Part shown: one piece after another, positions 55,673 through 63,606 of the stretch
How positions within the stretch are numbered: the first letter of the stretch is position 1
Layout of the letters: the number at the start of each line of letters is the position of its first letter
DNA from: Catellatospora sichuanensis
GTDB taxonomy: Bacteria > Actinomycetota > Actinomycetes > Mycobacteriales > Micromonosporaceae
Direction: 5' to 3'
DNA: 64,000 nt
Assembly (NCBI RefSeq): GCF_007483665.1
Contig: NZ_VIQO01000002.1
Coordinates: 372,001 to 436,000 of the forward strand
Made by a program: the position numbers and the translations under genes
The notes under the pieces: model-generated
Database searches by the model: none
What the model was told of the DNA's origin: nothing
The model's input: the letters and a program-made list of their open reading frames with translations, nothing else

Positions 55673-56911
55673 TTGCGCGCTCGTCCTCTGTCGGCCCCGG
55701 CCCGCGCCCTGCTCGCGGCCACCACGGCGACCCCCTCGCGGCGGCGTCTGCTGCGCGGCGCCCTGGCCGGCGGTGCGCTCGCCGCCACCGGCGCCGCCCT
55801 GACCGCCTGCAGCCCGAAGGGCATGTCGCCCCAGGCCGGCGCGTCCACCCGGCCCGCCTGCACGGCCACCGACCTGTCCGCCAGTGAGCGCAAGGTGTCC
55901 TTCGGCAACTGGGTGCAGTACCTGGACGTGGACGAGAACGACGAGAAGCGCCACCCCACGCTGGCCGCCTTCAAGGCGCGGACCGGCATCGAGGTGTCCT
56001 ACACCGAGGACATCAACGACAACAACGAGTACTACGGCAAGATCCGTGCGCAGCTCGGGGCCTGCCAGCCGATCGACCGCGACATCGTGGTGTTCTCCGA
56101 CTGGATGGTCAACAAGTTCATCCGCAACGGCTTCGCGCAGGAACTCGACCCGGGCAAGACCCCCAACTACCGCCGCAACCTGCTGCCCTCGCTGAAGGCC
56201 CGCCCGTACGACCAGGAGCTGCGCTACGCGGTGCCGTGGCAGTCGGGGCTGACCGGTTTCGCGGTCAACACCCGGGTGGCCAAGGAGGTGCGCACCGTCG
56301 ACGAGCTGCTCACCCGGCCCGACCTCAAGGGCAAGGTCAGCGTGCCGATGGAGATGCCGGACACGATGGGCCTGCTCATCGCGTCGATCGGCAAGAACCC
56401 GGCCGCCTTCACGCCCGAGGACTTCGACACCGCGCTGGAGAAGCTGCGCAAGGCCGTCGAGTCCGGGCAGATCCGCCGCTTCACCGGCAACGAGTACGTC
56501 CAGGACCTGGCCAAGGGCGACGTGGCCGCGGCGATCGCGTGGTCGGGCGACGCACTCCAGCTGGGTCTCAACGACGACAAGATCAAGTTTGTATCGCCCG
56601 ACGAGGGCCTGCTCATCTGGTCGGACGCGGCGGTGATCCCGGTGACCGCGACCCACGCGGGCAACGCGATGACGCTGCTCGACCACTACTACGACCCCAA
56701 GGTCGCCGCCGAGCTGGCCGCCTGGGTCAACTACGTCTGCCCCGTGGCAGGCGCGCAGGACGAGATGGTCAAGATCGACCCAGAGCTGGCCGAGAACAAG
56801 CTGATCTTCCCCGACGCCGCCATGCTGGCCGGCGTGAAGGCGTTCGCCCCGCTCGGCGAAGCCGAGGAGAAGGAGTACCAGGCCAAGTTCTCCGCCGTCA
56901 TGGGCGTCTGA
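55673..56911 (+). CDS. Polyamine-type ABC transporter substrate-binding lipoprotein (PotD-like, copy 1)
   Basis: 412 residues from TTG 55673; alignment with the paralogue at 59368 and GAAGG upstream favour this start over GTG 55664. SRRRLLRGALAGG is a twin-arginine motif and ALTACS a lipobox, so it is probably exported by Tat and lipid-anchored on the outer face of the membrane. The mature part is a family-1-like spermidine/putrescine-binding fold (NWVQYLDVDENDEKRHPTL, TGIEVSYTEDINDNNEYYGKI). It has no permease genes directly behind it and presumably shares the potABC at 60608-63451. Confidence 0.88.
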   Translation: MRARPLSAPARALLAATTATPSRRRLLRGALAGGALAATGAALTACSPKGMSPQAGASTRPACTATDLSASERKVSFGNWVQYLDVDENDEKRHPTLAAFKARTGIEVSYTEDINDNNEYYGKIRAQLGACQPIDRDIVVFSDWMVNKFIRNGFAQELDPGKTPNYRRNLLPSLKARPYDQELRYAVPWQSGLTGFAVNTRVAKEVRTVDELLTRPDLKGKVSVPMEMPDTMGLLIASIGKNPAAFTPEDFDTALEKLRKAVESGQIRRFTGNEYVQDLAKGDVAAAIAWSGDALQLGLNDDKIKFVSPDEGLLIWSDAAVIPVTATHAGNAMTLLDHYYDPKVAAELAAWVNYVCPVAGAQDEMVKIDPELAENKLIFPDAAMLAGVKAFAPLGEAEEKEYQAKFSAVMGV

Positions 56912-56942
56912 CCCCGCCGACCCGACCCGCCCGACCCACCCG

Positions 56943-57013
56943 TACATAGACGCTGGCCTATTACATCGAGTATTTGTAGATCAAACTCGACGTAATAGGC
57001 CAGCGTCTATGTA
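56943..57013. terminator. Convergent hairpin with conserved core (copy 2)
   Basis: The 29-bp arms at 56943-56971 and 56985-57013 pair with a single mismatch around a 13-nt loop. The core TAGACGCTGGCCTAT is homologous to copy 1 at 37863, with compensatory changes. It lies between convergent genes ending at 56911 and 57056. Confidence 0.75.
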
Positions 57014-57055
57014 AAACGGGGCTGCGAGGCGCGAGCGCGGTGGCCGATGGGCGGG

Positions 57056-57583
57056 TCAGGCGGAGCCGGTGCCCCAGGAGTAGGTCTGCTTGCGGAGTTT
57101 GAGGTAGACGAAGACCTCGGCGCCGATCACGCCGTCCACGGCGCGCACCTCGTGCAGGATCTCCAGCAGGTGGTCGTCGTTGCGGCAGACCGCCTCCAGC
57201 AGGAGGTCGTACGAGCCTGCGGTGATCACCACGTAGTCGACCTCCTCGATCTCGGAGATCCGGTCGGCGATGCCCTCGAGGTTGCCCGTGGTCTTGACGC
57301 CGATCATCGCCTGGCGGCCCAGCCCCAGCTGGAGGGGGTCGGTGACGGCCACGATCTGCATGACGCCCGCGTCGATGAGCCGCTGCACGCGCTGTCGCAC
57401 CGCCGCCTCGCTCAAGCCGACCGCGCGGCCGATGGTCGCGTACGGTCTGCGGCCGTCCTCCTGCAGCTGCTCGATGATCTGCTTCGCGATGTCGTCGAGT
57501 AGCGCGTGGTTGGCGTGGTTGAGTTGAGGGTGGCGGCGGCGGATGACACCGCGCGGCGCGGCGGAGTCGGCGGGCGTCGGCAA
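57056..57583 (-). CDS. Lrp/AsnC-family regulator
   Basis: 175 residues from TTG 57583, supported by AGGAGG five bases upstream. Residues ~30-75 form the helix-turn-helix (LDDIAKQIIEQLQEDGRRPYATIGRAVGLSEAAVRQRVQRLIDAG), and the rest is the RAM ligand-binding domain (GVKTTGNLEGIADRISEIEEVDYVVITAGSYDLLLEAVC). Proteins of this class sense amino acids or amines. Placed in the middle of the polyamine region and divergent from the aldehyde dehydrogenase, it most likely controls uptake and catabolism; the ligand is inferred only from context. Confidence 0.92.
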   Translation of the reverse strand: MPTPADSAAPRGVIRRRHPQLNHANHALLDDIAKQIIEQLQEDGRRPYATIGRAVGLSEAAVRQRVQRLIDAGVMQIVAVTDPLQLGLGRQAMIGVKTTGNLEGIADRISEIEEVDYVVITAGSYDLLLEAVCRNDDHLLEILHEVRAVDGVIGAEVFVYLKLRKQTYSWGTGSA

Positions 57584-57662
57584 TGAGGCCTCCTGGGGCG
57601 TACGCAGAGGGGGATCGCAGGGTGATGATCCGGCCCGCGCATCGTATCGCTACGAGGCAGAC

Positions 57663-57736
57663 GATTCCGGCACTTGGCGGCCACCCTTGTAACGGAAACG
57701 TCATCAAGTCGCGATATTGGGTGCCGGAATCCGTAG
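57663..57736. promoter_or_regulatory. Inverted 11-mers in the Lrp/aldehyde dehydrogenase promoter region
   Basis: GATTCCGGCAC (57663-57673) is the exact complement of GTGCCGGAATC (57721-57731). The second extends to CCGTAG and so contains the CTACGGATTCCG motif shared with 55495. Centre-to-centre spacing is 58 bp, enough for looping by a multimeric Lrp protein. Confidence 0.5.
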
Positions 57737-57836
57737 TCCCACTCCAGATTCGCCACGGAATCCCTTGTCATGTGGCGCACGTCATGTCAGGATCGTCGCG
57801 CCACGGGTTGTTGAACATCTGACAGTGGGAGGCGAT

Positions 57837-59321
57837 ATGGCCGGCTTTTCGCCGAACGTGATCGGTGACCGGGTCGCCGACGGTACGTCGGGTGAGCGCT
57901 TCGCCGTGGTCGACCCCGCCGACGGTAGCACCGTGGCGGAGTACGGACTCGCTGGTCAGGAAGATGTGGAAGCGGCCGTGGCAGCCGCGCGGGCGGCTTT
58001 TCCCGGCTGGTCCGGCGCGACGCCGGGCGAGCGCTCCGGGGCGCTGCACCGGCTGGCCGCGCTGCTGTCCGAGCGGGCCGCGGACTTCGTGGCCGCCGAG
58101 GTGGCGCAGACCGGCAAGCCGGTGCGCCTGGCGACCGAGTTCGACGTGCCGGGCACGATCGACAACACCGCCTTCTTCGCGGGTGCCGCACGTGACCTGC
58201 AGGGCAAGGCGGCAGGGGAGTACTCCTCCGATCACACCAGCTACGTGCGCCGCGAGGCGATCGGCGTGGTCGGTTCGATCTCGCCGTGGAACTACCCGCT
58301 GCAGATGGCGGCCTGGAAGATCCTGCCCGCGATCGCGGCGGGCAACACCATCGTGCTCAAGCCCGCCGAGCTGACCCCGCTGACCAGCGTGATGTTCGCG
58401 CAGGCCTGCCTGGACGCGGGCATCCCGGCGGGTGTCGTCAACGTGGTCACCGGGCGCGGCCCGACGGCCGGGGCGGCGCTGGTCGCGCACCCCGACGTGG
58501 ACATGGTCAGCTTCACCGGCTCCACCGCAGTCGGCCGGGGGATCGGCGCGACCGCCGCGGGCGCGGTCAAGCGCGTGCACCTGGAGCTGGGCGGCAAGGC
58601 CCCGTTCCTGGTCTTCGACGACGCGGACGTGGAGGCCGCGGCGCAGGGCGCGGTGGCCGGATCACTGATCAACTCCGGTCAGGACTGCACCGCGGCCACC
58701 CGCGCCTACGTGCAGCGGCCGCTCTACGACCGGTTCGTGGCCCGGGTCGCCGAGCTGTTCGAGGGCGTACGCCCCGGCGACCCGCGCGACCCGGCGACCG
58801 ACATCGGCCCGCTGATCAGCCTCGCCCAGCGCGACCGGGTGGCGGGCTTCGTCGACCGGGCCCGCGCGGCGGGCGCCAAGGTCGTGGCGGGCGGGCGGGT
58901 GCCCGAGGGCCTGGCGCACGGCGCCTACTACGCGCCCACGCTGGTCGTCGACGCCGCCCAGGACAGCGAGATCGTCCAGCACGAGGTCTTCGGCCCGGTG
59001 CTGGTCGTGCTGCCGTTCGACGCCGATGATGAGGGTGTGGCACTGGCCAACGACACGCCGTACGGCCTGGCCGCGAGCGTGTGGACACGGGACGTCCACC
59101 GGTCGCTGCGGGGCACGCGCGAGCTGCGCGCCGGATGTGTGTGGGTCAACGACCACATCCCGATCATCAGCGAGATGCCACACGGGGGTTACCGTCGCTC
59201 CGGCTTCGGAAAGGACATGTCCACGTACTCGTTCGACGAGTACACCCAGATCAAGCACGTCATGTACGACACCACCGCGGTCGCCGCGAAGCCGTGGCAC
59301 CGCACCGTCTTCAGTCAGTAA
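57837..59321 (+). CDS. Aldehyde dehydrogenase (aminobutyraldehyde/betaine-aldehyde type)
   Basis: 494 residues from ATG 57837 with GGGAGG upstream. ISPWNYPLQMAAWKILPAIAAGNTIVLKPAELTPLTS, FTGSTAVGRGIGATAAGAVKRVHLELGGKAPFLVFDDAD and SGQDCTAATRAYVQ (Cys284 the thiol nucleophile) are diagnostic. It oxidises an aldehyde, with NAD(P), to the acid; given the neighbours, 4-aminobutyraldehyde to GABA is the likely reaction. It precedes the binding protein and transporter genes, and may be cotranscribed with them (46-nt gap). Confidence 0.9.
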   Translation: MAGFSPNVIGDRVADGTSGERFAVVDPADGSTVAEYGLAGQEDVEAAVAAARAAFPGWSGATPGERSGALHRLAALLSERAADFVAAEVAQTGKPVRLATEFDVPGTIDNTAFFAGAARDLQGKAAGEYSSDHTSYVRREAIGVVGSISPWNYPLQMAAWKILPAIAAGNTIVLKPAELTPLTSVMFAQACLDAGIPAGVVNVVTGRGPTAGAALVAHPDVDMVSFTGSTAVGRGIGATAAGAVKRVHLELGGKAPFLVFDDADVEAAAQGAVAGSLINSGQDCTAATRAYVQRPLYDRFVARVAELFEGVRPGDPRDPATDIGPLISLAQRDRVAGFVDRARAAGAKVVAGGRVPEGLAHGAYYAPTLVVDAAQDSEIVQHEVFGPVLVVLPFDADDEGVALANDTPYGLAASVWTRDVHRSLRGTRELRAGCVWVNDHIPIISEMPHGGYRRSGFGKDMSTYSFDEYTQIKHVMYDTTAVAAKPWHRTVFSQ

Positions 59322-59367
59322 GTGATATCTGCGCCTGTACACCCCTCCGGCAGTGAAGGAACGTTCG

Positions 59368-60603
59368 ATGGCTCGTCGTATACCACTCTCCCCGCAGGCC
59401 CAGGCAGTGCTGGCGGCCATGCCGTCGCGCCGGACCGTGCTGCGCGGGGCCCTCGCCGGTGGGGCGTTCGCGGCGGCCGGCGGTGCGCTCGCCGCCTGCG
59501 GCACCAAGGGCACCAACGGCAACACCGCCGGCCCGTCCGCCGGCCCGCTCTGCACCGTGGCCGACGTGTCGGCGACCGAGCGCAAGGTCGCATTCTCGAA
59601 CTGGCTCGGCTACATGGACGAGGACGAGAAGAACGCCGAGGTCCACCCGACGCTGGTCGCGTTCAAAGCCAAGACCGGCCTCGACGTGTCCTACACCGCC
59701 GACATCAACGACAACAGCGAGTTCTACGGCAAGATCCGGACGCAGCTCGCGGCTTGCCAGCCGATCGACCGGGATCTCGTGGTCTTCACCGACTGGATGG
59801 CGGCCACGTTCATCCGCAACGGCTTCGCGGCCAAGTTCAACCCCGACAAGGTCGCGACGTTCCTGAAGAACCTGTCCCCGGCGCTGCGCAGCCGCCAGTT
59901 CGACCCGAACATGGAGTACGCCGCGCCGTGGCAGTCGGGCCTCACCGGCATCGGCGTGAACACCGCGGTGGCCAAGGAGGTGCGCACCGTCGACGAGCTG
60001 CTGACCCGCCCCGACCTGAAGGGCAAGGTCACCTGCCTCACCGAGATGCGCGACACCATGGGCTTCATGCTGATGTCCGACGGCAAGGACCCGGGCAACT
60101 TCACCACCGCCGACTTCGACGTGGCGCTGGAGAAGCTGAAGGCCGCCGTGGCCTCGGGGCAGATCCGCCGCTTCACCGGCAACGACTACGTGCAGGATCT
60201 GGCCAAGGGCGACATCGCCGCCTGCATCGCGTGGTCCGGTGACGTGATCCAGCTCGGCTTCGACAACGACAAGATCAAGCTGGTCAGCCCGGACGAGGGC
60301 ATGATGCTCTGGTCGGACAACGCGATGATCCCGATCACCTCGCCGCACGCGGCGAACGCGATGGCGTTGATCGACTACTACTACGATCCGAAGGTGGCCG
60401 CCGAGGTGGCCGCGTTCGTGAACTACGTCTGCCCGGTGGCGGGCGCGCAGGAGGAGATGGTCAAGATCGACCCCGACCTCGCGCAGAACCCGCTCATCTT
60501 CCCCGACGCCGCGATGCAGGCGAAGATCAAGATCTTCAAGCCGCTGACCGAGGCGGAGGAGAAGGAGTACGCGGGCAAGTTCCAGGCAGCGATCGGGGCG
60601 TGA
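59368..60603 (+). CDS. potD: Polyamine-type ABC transporter substrate-binding lipoprotein (PotD-like, copy 2)
   Basis: 411 residues from ATG 59368 (AAGGA upstream). It is a close paralogue of the 55673 product: long blocks are nearly identical (EVRTVDELLTRPDLKGKV, GQIRRFTGN, FVNYVCPVAGAQ). SRRTVLRGALAGG is the Tat motif and ALAACG the lipobox. The mature protein carries YTADINDNSEFYGKIRTQL. It is in the transporter operon, 4 nt before potA, and supplies substrate to it. Confidence 0.9.
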   Translation: MARRIPLSPQAQAVLAAMPSRRTVLRGALAGGAFAAAGGALAACGTKGTNGNTAGPSAGPLCTVADVSATERKVAFSNWLGYMDEDEKNAEVHPTLVAFKAKTGLDVSYTADINDNSEFYGKIRTQLAACQPIDRDLVVFTDWMAATFIRNGFAAKFNPDKVATFLKNLSPALRSRQFDPNMEYAAPWQSGLTGIGVNTAVAKEVRTVDELLTRPDLKGKVTCLTEMRDTMGFMLMSDGKDPGNFTTADFDVALEKLKAAVASGQIRRFTGNDYVQDLAKGDIAACIAWSGDVIQLGFDNDKIKLVSPDEGMMLWSDNAMIPITSPHAANAMALIDYYYDPKVAAEVAAFVNYVCPVAGAQEEMVKIDPDLAQNPLIFPDAAMQAKIKIFKPLTEAEEKEYAGKFQAAIGA

Positions 60604-60607
60604 CAGG

Positions 60608-61693
60608 TTGACCGACCAGGACCTCTGCATCGAGAACGTCACCAAGACGTTCGGCGGCTTCACCGCCGTCGACGATCTCACCCTGACCATTCCGGACGGC
60701 TCGTTCTTCGCGCTGCTCGGCGCGTCGGGCTGCGGCAAGACCACCACGCTGCGCATGGTGGCCGGTCTGGAGGAGCCGACCGCCGGGCGGATCACGCTCG
60801 GCGGGCTGGACATCACCCGGATGCGCCCTTACAAGCGGCCGGTCAACACGGTGTTCCAGAGCTACGCGCTGTTCCCGCACATGAACGTCGCGGACAACGT
60901 GGCGTTCGGCCTGCGCCGCAAGGGCGAGAACAGGGCGGACACCCGCCGCAAGGTCGCCGAGATGCTCGACCTGGTCCAGTTGGGGCAGTACGGCACGCGC
61001 CGCCCGGCGCAGCTGTCCGGCGGGCAGCAGCAGCGGGTGGCGCTGGCCCGGGCCCTGGTCAATCAGCCCGAGGTGCTGCTGCTCGACGAGCCGCTCGGCG
61101 CGCTCGACCTGAAGCTGCGGCGCCAGATGCAGATCGAGCTCAAGCGCATCCAGACCGAGGTCGGCATCACCTTCGTGCACGTCACGCACGACCAGGAGGA
61201 GGCCATGACCATGGCCGACACGGTCGCGGTGATGCAGGCGGGGCGGATCGAGCAGCTGGGTGCGCCGGCGGAGATGTACGAGTTCCCCGCCTCGGCGTTC
61301 GTGGCCAACTTCCTCGGCCAGTCCAACCTGATCAAAGCGGAGGTGACCGGGCAGGCCGACGGCCACGTCACGGTCGACGCGCACGGCAACCGGCTGGCGG
61401 TGCCGTCGGCCCGGTGCCGGGTCACCTCCGGCACGGCCCTGCTCGGCGTACGCCCGGAGAAGCTGCACCTGGCCGACGGCCTGGCCGCGGTGCCCTCGGG
61501 CCACGCGGCGGTGCAGGGCGTCGTCACCGACGCCTCCTTCACCGGCGTCTCCACGCAGTACCTGGTGCGCGCCCCCTGGGGCAGCGAGCTGACGGTGTTC
61601 GTGCCCAACTCCGGCATCGCGCACCCGGCGCTGCCCGGGGCCGAGGTGGCGGTGCACTGGTCGCCCGCGCACTCGTTCCTCGTGGGGAGCTGA
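60608..61693 (+). CDS. potA: ABC transporter ATP-binding protein, spermidine/putrescine type
   Basis: 361 residues from TTG 60608. Walker A GASGCGKTT, Q-loop VFQSYALFPH, signature LSGGQQQR, and Walker B VLLLDEPLGALD with the switch His in VTHDQEEA are all in place. The C-terminal ~120 residues are the TOBE-type regulatory domain. It powers polyamine import through the two permeases that follow. The start is 4 nt after the binding-protein stop. Confidence 0.94.
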   Translation: MTDQDLCIENVTKTFGGFTAVDDLTLTIPDGSFFALLGASGCGKTTTLRMVAGLEEPTAGRITLGGLDITRMRPYKRPVNTVFQSYALFPHMNVADNVAFGLRRKGENRADTRRKVAEMLDLVQLGQYGTRRPAQLSGGQQQRVALARALVNQPEVLLLDEPLGALDLKLRRQMQIELKRIQTEVGITFVHVTHDQEEAMTMADTVAVMQAGRIEQLGAPAEMYEFPASAFVANFLGQSNLIKAEVTGQADGHVTVDAHGNRLAVPSARCRVTSGTALLGVRPEKLHLADGLAAVPSGHAAVQGVVTDASFTGVSTQYLVRAPWGSELTVFVPNSGIAHPALPGAEVAVHWSPAHSFLVGS

Positions 61694-61694
61694 C

Positions 61695-62618
61695 GTGGCC
61701 GCCCTGCTGCCCACGGCGTCGGGCACGCCCGCCGCCGCCACCGAGATCCCGGTCGAACCGCCGGCCGGGATGCGGCGGCGGCGGTGGATCCCGTACGCCC
61801 TGCTCGCCCCCGGCCTGCTGTGGCTGGCGGTCTTCTTCGTGTATCCGGTGTTCCAGCTCGTCATGGCGAGCCTGTGGGACCCGAGCGGCTCGGTCGAGAC
61901 CGGCTACACGTTCGCCTGGGCGTTCTCCAACTACGCCGACGCGTGGGAGATGTTCCACGTCCAGTTCCTGCGCTCGCTGTGGTACGCGCTGATCACCACG
62001 GTGGTCTGCGTGGCGCTGGGCTACCCGCTCGCCTACGCCATCGCGATCAAGGGCGGGCGCTGGAAGAACCTGATGCTGGTCGGCGTGATCGCACCGTTCT
62101 TCACCAGCTACCTGGTGCGCACCTACTCCTGGAAGGCGATCCTGTCCGACAGCGGGCCGGTGGTCGACTTCCTGAAGTGGGCGCACCTCCTGGCGCCGGA
62201 CGGCCGGCTGCTGGCGACCGAGTTCGCGGTGATCGCGGGCCTGGTCTACAACTTCCTGCCGTTCATGGTGCTGCCGCTCTACGCCAGCCTCGACAAGCTG
62301 GACGTGCGGCTGCTGGAGGCGGCCCGCGACCTCTACCACGGGCCGGTGCGCAGCTTCTTCCGCGTGACGCTGCCGCTGTCCATGCCGGGTCTCATCGCGG
62401 GCACACTGCTCACGTTCATCCCGGCGGCCGGCGACTACGTCAACGCGCAGCTGCTGGGCGGGCCGAACACGCAGATGATCGGCAGCGTGATCCAGTCGCG
62501 CTTCCTGGTGGTCAACGACTACCCGATCGCGTCCGCGCTGTCGGTGATGCTGATGGTGACGATCCTGGTGCTGGTGACGGTCTACGTCAGCACCGCGGGC
62601 ACGGAGGAGGTGGTCTGA
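61695..62618 (+). CDS. potB: ABC transporter permease, PotB type
   Basis: 307 residues with about six membrane helices (first: IPYALLAPGLLWLAVFFVYPVFQL). The EAA coupling loop LLEAARDLYHGPVRSFFRVTLPLSMPG contacts PotA. Start is GTG 61695, immediately after the potA stop, and its stop overlaps the next ATG (TGATG). It forms the inner-membrane channel with PotC. Confidence 0.92.
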   Translation: MAALLPTASGTPAAATEIPVEPPAGMRRRRWIPYALLAPGLLWLAVFFVYPVFQLVMASLWDPSGSVETGYTFAWAFSNYADAWEMFHVQFLRSLWYALITTVVCVALGYPLAYAIAIKGGRWKNLMLVGVIAPFFTSYLVRTYSWKAILSDSGPVVDFLKWAHLLAPDGRLLATEFAVIAGLVYNFLPFMVLPLYASLDKLDVRLLEAARDLYHGPVRSFFRVTLPLSMPGLIAGTLLTFIPAAGDYVNAQLLGGPNTQMIGSVIQSRFLVVNDYPIASALSVMLMVTILVLVTVYVSTAGTEEVV

Positions 62619-63451
62619 TGCACGGGTTCTGGCGCTGGCTCGCCGAGAAGTGGGTGCTGCTGCTCGGCTTCGTGCTGCTGGCCTACCTGTTCGTGCCGAT
62701 CGCCGTGGTCATGCTGCTGTCGTTCAACCAGCCGGCCAGCCGCAACACGACCTACGTGCTGGACTTCGCCACGTTCCAGTTCACCTGGAACAACTGGACC
62801 GACATGTGCGGGGCGGCGGGCATCTGCGACTCGCTGATGCGCAGCATCTACGTGGGCCTGTCCGCGACGGTGATCGCCACCATCCTGGGCACTTTGATCT
62901 CGTTTGCCCTGGTTCGCTACCGCTTCATCGGCCGGGGCAGCACCAACACGCTGATCTTCCTGCCGATGGCCACCCCGGAAATCGTCATGGGCACCTCGCT
63001 GTTGACCCTGTTCATAGGGCTGCAGATCCCGATGGGCTTCTTGACGATCCTGATCGCGCATGTCATGTTCTGCATATCGTTTGTAGTGGTCACCGTGAAG
63101 GCACGGCTGGCCGGGCTCGACCCGAGGCTGCAGGAGGCGGCGATGGACCTGTACGCGACGCCGTGGCAGGCGTTCCGTCTGGTCATCCTGCCGCTCGTGC
63201 TGCCCGGCATCGTGGCCGCCGCCCTGCTGGCGTTCTCGCTGAGCTTCGACGACTTCATCATCACCAACTTCGTCACCGGCACCAGCGACTACACCACGTT
63301 CCCCATGTTCATCTGGGGCTCGAACCTGCGCGGCATCCCGCCGCAGGTCAACGCCATCGCCACCGCGATGTTCCTGATCTCGTTCGCGTTCGTCATCGCG
63401 GGCCAGCTGCGCACCCGTCGCCGCTCCGCCCGCCGCGCCGCGACGTCCTAG
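62618..63451 (+). CDS. potC: ABC transporter permease, PotC type
   Basis: 277 residues from ATG 62618, overlapping the potB stop. It has six predicted helices and the EAA loop LQEAAMDLYATPWQAFRLVILPLVLPG. The insertion TWNNWTDMCGAAGICDSLMRS in a periplasmic-side loop has two Cys that could form a disulfide. It is the final gene before a terminator. Confidence 0.92.
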   Translation: MHGFWRWLAEKWVLLLGFVLLAYLFVPIAVVMLLSFNQPASRNTTYVLDFATFQFTWNNWTDMCGAAGICDSLMRSIYVGLSATVIATILGTLISFALVRYRFIGRGSTNTLIFLPMATPEIVMGTSLLTLFIGLQIPMGFLTILIAHVMFCISFVVVTVKARLAGLDPRLQEAAMDLYATPWQAFRLVILPLVLPGIVAAALLAFSLSFDDFIITNFVTGTSDYTTFPMFIWGSNLRGIPPQVNAIATAMFLISFAFVIAGQLRTRRRSARRAATS

Positions 63452-63459
63452 AACTCCTG

Positions 63460-63513
63460 ACGGCCGCCGACCGGCCCCACGCCTGATTCGTGGGGAGCCG
63501 GCTCGGCGGCCGT
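63460..63513 (+). terminator. Terminator after the pot operon
   Basis: ACGGCCGCCGACCGGCCCCAC (start 63460) pairs, with two bulges, with the run from 63490 to 63513 (GTGGGGAGCCGGCTCGGCGG at its start), and is followed by TTTGGT. Confidence 0.65.
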
Positions 63514-63521
63514 TTGGTATT

Positions 63522-63579
63522 CCCAGACATTTCGTTTGTCTGGGGATTTACAGGGAAAAAGAAGCTGAAATCAGGCTTC
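63522..63579 (+). other. Two small hairpins in the 5' region of the last gene
   Basis: CCCAGACA (63522-63529) pairs with TGTCTGGG (63537-63544) around TTTCGTT. GAAGCTGA (63561-63568) pairs with TCAGGCTTC (63571-63579), one bulge. AAGGAGGAG follows at 63590-63598, before the ATG at 63607. Could be a structured leader or an operator. Confidence 0.35.
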
Positions 63580-63606
63580 CCGGTAGTAGAAGGAGGAGAT
63601 CGGCTC

